This document shows positions 61,501 through 64,000 of a stretch of 64,000 nt of DNA, one piece after another. A program made the position numbers and the translations under genes. The stretch's first letter is position 1. The number at the start of each line of letters is the position of its first letter. Source of the stretch: Ursus arctos (lineage: Eukaryota; Chordata; Mammalia; Carnivora; Ursidae); the NCBI RefSeq assembly GCF_023065955.2, contig NW_026622974.1:28861718-28925717 (forward strand), written 5' to 3'. The notes below the pieces were generated by a model. That model was not told the DNA's origin. It saw only the letters and a list, made by a program, of their open reading frames with translations, and ran no database searches.

Positions 61501-64000
61501 TATTTATTTTCATTTCTTGGTGTAGCTTGTCTGCTAGGAAACATCTGTAGTGGACTCAGGTAGAGCAAGGGGCACATGCTCTTGTTTCATTTCGGGCCCT
61601 GGGTGATTCTCACGACTCCCTTTGCCCTCCCTTGGCCTACAGTTTGGAGTGTCCTCTACTCACCACTGACTGGGTTCCTCGAGCAGATGAAGTTGTGACT
61701 GGTGTTATGGTGATAGTACTCGTCACCTTGCTCGCGCCAGGTCTTGACGAGAGATGGTTCCTAGGAGAGCGAAGGACGGTGCCAGTGGAAACCTCCTTTT
61801 CCGCTGTCACAGTGACAGGGCGGACAGTAATAACCGGACTCGCTCCTTCAGCTGAAGTCCCAGGGGATCGTTTAAACTGAGAACCTAAATGAATGTGAAT
61901 TTTATTGTCTTCTGTGGTTATGATATTGGCATTGGAGTTATACTTCCGTAGTGGAGTTGGAACAGTCTGTTTTTCTGGGGTGACTTTGAGGACAGTCCTT
62001 CCCATGGGCATTTCCTGGGATTCCGGAGTGACTCCCATCTCAGGTGGTGCTGCTGATGTAGACACTGTCATTATCTGAATGGGGGATGTGGGCCTGTCTG
62101 CAAACATACCTCTTCCGCCTTCTGGGGTCTTCTCTCTAGAAAACGTAGTAATCGTGACTGGGGACATGGCTCGTTCTGCACCAAGAGTACCATCTGCATT
62201 TTTTGGTTTTTGAGACATAACATTCGGTGATGGAATAATGGTTATCCTTGGTTTCTGATTCCCTAAGGTAGGAATGACAGTGGTACTAGAAAAAAATTCT
62301 TCAGATGTCGGGCTGGTTATTTCCAAAGTTGCAGTACTGTTCTCGTGGTCTGGTGTCACTCGAATATGCAGAGGCTGGCCTTGCTTTGGTGAAAGGACCA
62401 GCTCTCCTGGGTGCCCTGGACTGGCATTTGTTCGAGGCCCTTTCTCATGCGTGATTGGGGGCCCATTTTCCCTTTTTCTCATCCATGGAATCCAAGACTT
62501 TCTCATAGTGAGCTCATTTGCTGCTGGAGGATACCTGTCTAGAACCGAGGATCGTTCCATAGGTTTCTTCAATCCCACCTGTCGAAGATTGCTCATGATA
62601 TGATTTTCTTCTTGAAAGGATTTCCGTATAAACACCGCTGGTGTTTCTTCCTCTGCTGTCTCACTGCTGACAGCATCCGTCTGCACTCCAGTCGACGTCA
62701 CCGGAATGTCCACCATTCTTCTTCCATTCACACTGGGTCGGAGAGCTCGACTATACCGCTTTGAAAGCTCCAACTCTTTGGTCAGATTGAGGACCTCCTG
62801 CCCCATGTTTTTGTTCTTATTTTCTTCTTCCATAAACCTTTGTTGAAGGACAGAATAATCCACTTGGAGCTGAGAAAGCTGATCTTCTTTGTTCATCAGT
62901 TCATGGATCTTCTCTTTAAGAGCTTGGACTTCGGCTTTTAGGTCTCGACTTTTAGCTTCTTCTAACCGAAACCTGTGTCTCAGCTCTGCTTCCTGACTCA
63001 CCGCCTCTCCTTTCTCGATGGCCTTATTCTTGGCAATCTGGTGCTTTATCTCCTCCAGTTGTTGAGAGAGGAAATTGGCCTTGTCCTGCTCAGTTCTAAA
63101 TTTCTGCTCCAGCTGATCATACTCATCCTCTGTCTTCATCAAATCCCCCTCAACCACCTCCAGCTGTTGGAGGCGTTTCTTCAGTCTCTCAATTTCCAGA
63201 GTTAGTTCCTTAATCTTGTTATCTTCTGGGCAGGTGAGCTCAGACCCTTTCCGAGACCTTCCTCTTGTTATTTCTCTTTCCACTTCCTCTATCCCATCAA
63301 GTCTCTTCTTTAATAAGTCAACACTGCAGCTTAATTCAGAGGATTTTTCTTCTTCACTTTTCAGTTTACCTATTAACTCATCTCTTTCTTTTGTCAAATT
63401 GTATACCTTTTCCTCCATCTCAGATTTCAGTTTTAAAAGCTTCTTGCTTTCTTCAATTAGTTTTTCAGTTACATTCATAACCTTTCCTTGTTCCACCTTA
63501 AAATTTTTATTGAGTCCATCCACTTTTCTCTCCTCTTGCTTTATTTTTTCCATCATATTTTTCCTTTCATCAACCAGCATCACAGTAAATGACTTCAACT
63601 TTGTCAGATCGTCTTTTAGGCTTAATTCAGCCTTTTCTAATCGACTTTCAGAGCATTCCAGTTCTTTAACTCGACTCTTGACCACCTCCAGTTCATTCAA
63701 CAGGTCTTTGGTTAAGTTCTTCTCTTTCTCCAGATTTAAATGTAGCTGGCTGCACTCAGATTTACTCTTGCTGAATGCTTCCTCCAATTTCTCCAGTTCA
63801 GACATTCTCTTCTGTAACTTCTCTACTTCAAGTTTGAGCTCCCGGCTGTGGTGTTCCTCCTCTTGCAGCTTCTTCCGCAATTCCCTGCACTGGGATTCAG
63901 TTTTAGTGATCTCCTCATCTTTACCCTCCATTTCAAGCACACGCTTCCGGAGATTTTCCACTTCTGCCATCAGGCTGGAGTTGCCACATTCCCCTTTGGC
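58330..64000 (-). CDS. FILIP1: FILIP1, 3' part (C-terminal 847 aa; gene continues beyond the right edge)
   Basis: Filamin A interacting protein 1 binds filamin A and promotes its degradation, restraining the start of radial migration of cortical neurons; it is also expressed in muscle. Two coding exons are here: 64000-61664 (779 codons, open to the edge) and 58536-58330 (68 codons plus stop), joined in phase 0 by a 3127-bp GT-AG intron. With about 1213 residues in human, this is roughly residue 367 to the end. The first ~410 residues shown are Glu/Lys/Leu-rich coiled coil with recurring leucines (for example ENLRKRVLEME, LKLEVEKLQKRMSELEKLEE). After LSKRYSRALRPS comes a long Ser/Thr/Pro-rich, probably disordered tail with repeated (S/T)P sites and the ITITPVTTSS segment. 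There are no breaks. Nearest paralogue is FILIP1L, but the tail matches FILIP1. Confidence 0.97.
58640..60075 (+). repeat. Long L2 LINE fossil in FILIP1 intron
   Basis: About 1.4 kb in plus orientation, antisense to FILIP1: TCTTGTTGGCTCCTTGTCCT, ATTCTCAGCTCTCTTTTCAT, CACTGTCCCCCCGGCATCTC, CAATGGCTCCCTTTGTCTAG, and the diagnostic 3' end CTTAATAAATGTTGAATGAA. It is unusually complete for L2 but full of stops. Confidence 0.75.
60800..60992 (+). repeat. Young CAN-SINE in FILIP1 last intron
   Basis: GGGGCGCCTGGGTGGCACAG head with GGCGTGATCCTGGCGTTATG diagnostic, full body and A-tail. Perfect 17-bp duplication AAAAAATAGAATTTATT at 60783-60799 and 60993-61009. Antisense to FILIP1. Confidence 0.96.
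61664..64000 (-). CDS. FILIP1: FILIP1 large penultimate coding exon (partial)
   Basis: 2337 bp, exactly 779 codons. It enters at the right edge as AKGECGNSSLMAEVENLRKR and ends RGTQSV before donor GTGAGT (61663-61658). The part up to about 62740 (residues 1-420 of this piece) is coiled coil; the remainder includes WIPWMRKRENGPP and a Ser/Thr/Pro-rich region. Reading past the donor would add only VSRGHSKL before a stop, so intron retention would still terminate cleanly but lose the conserved 68-residue end. Confidence 0.98.

Larger units (their letters stand above)
58537..61663 (-). other. FILIP1: FILIP1 last intron
   Basis: 3127-bp GT-AG intron between the two FILIP1 coding exons seen here. 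It holds a long L2 fossil on the plus strand (58640-60075), a young CAN-SINE (60800-60992) and a short L2-like tail near 61060-61110. Nothing recognisable was seen in 60080-60780 or 61110-61640, both AT-rich. Confidence 0.9.

Noticed and set aside
61637..61663. FILIP1 ending in VSRGHSKL at 61637
   Set aside because: The frame crosses a consensus GTGAGT donor. The next exon at 58536 restores the known FILIP1 C-terminus in phase.

Overview
The window is mammalian nuclear DNA, almost certainly from a carnivore. It carries about twenty copies of the carnivore-specific tRNA-derived SINE (CAN-SINE/SINEC: GGGGCRCCTGGGTGGC head, internal A and B boxes, CT-rich body, AATAAA-type A-tail), many with visible target-site duplications. 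Two copies (39.7 kb and 60.8 kb) look young and have the 'GGCGCAG/GGCACAG…GGCGTGATCCTGGCG' diagnostic form that I associate with bears, giant panda and pinnipeds. An arctoid caniform is therefore my best guess, but that is an inference. Order and orientation of the genes match human 6q14.1.

Two protein-coding genes are present, both on the minus strand. (1) TMEM30A (CDC50A, the beta subunit of P4-ATPase phospholipid flippases) is complete: seven coding exons between 34587 and 3146 encode 361 residues. All six introns are GT-AG and all phases agree. A CpG-rich promoter covers about 34.2-35.0 kb, and intron 1 is 20.7 kb. (2) FILIP1 (filamin A interacting protein 1) is represented by its 3' end. 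The large penultimate coding exon is 61664-64000 and stays open through the right edge. The last coding exon is 58330-58536. Together they give the C-terminal 847 residues. The two genes are tandem and functionally unrelated (lipid flipping and glycosylated chaperone, versus actin/filamin regulation), and nothing indicates co-regulation.

Layout from left to right: TMEM30A 3' UTR (about 0.7-3.1 kb); exons 7-2 with short introns (3.1-13.7 kb); the large, repeat-filled intron 1 (13.7-34.4 kb) with ERV-like LTRs, a MaLR element nested in an L1 fragment, L2 and MIR fossils and many SINEs; promoter (34.2-35.0 kb); intergenic DNA (35-57.7 kb) with a conspicuously repeat-poor block at about 40-46 kb; FILIP1 3' UTR and last exon (57.7-58.5 kb); last FILIP1 intron containing a long antisense L2 fossil (58.6-60.1 kb) and one young SINE; and the large FILIP1 exon.

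I found no new genetic system. The more interesting observations are an extra potential N-glycosylation sequon in TMEM30A, a very weak splice donor after TMEM30A exon 6 followed by an open hydrophobic read-through, three CTCF-like motifs (one with a young SINE inserted against it), two perfect hairpins, a perfect 44-bp tandem duplication and several nested-insertion histories. Repeat family names were assigned by eye from remembered consensus sequences, not by a search.
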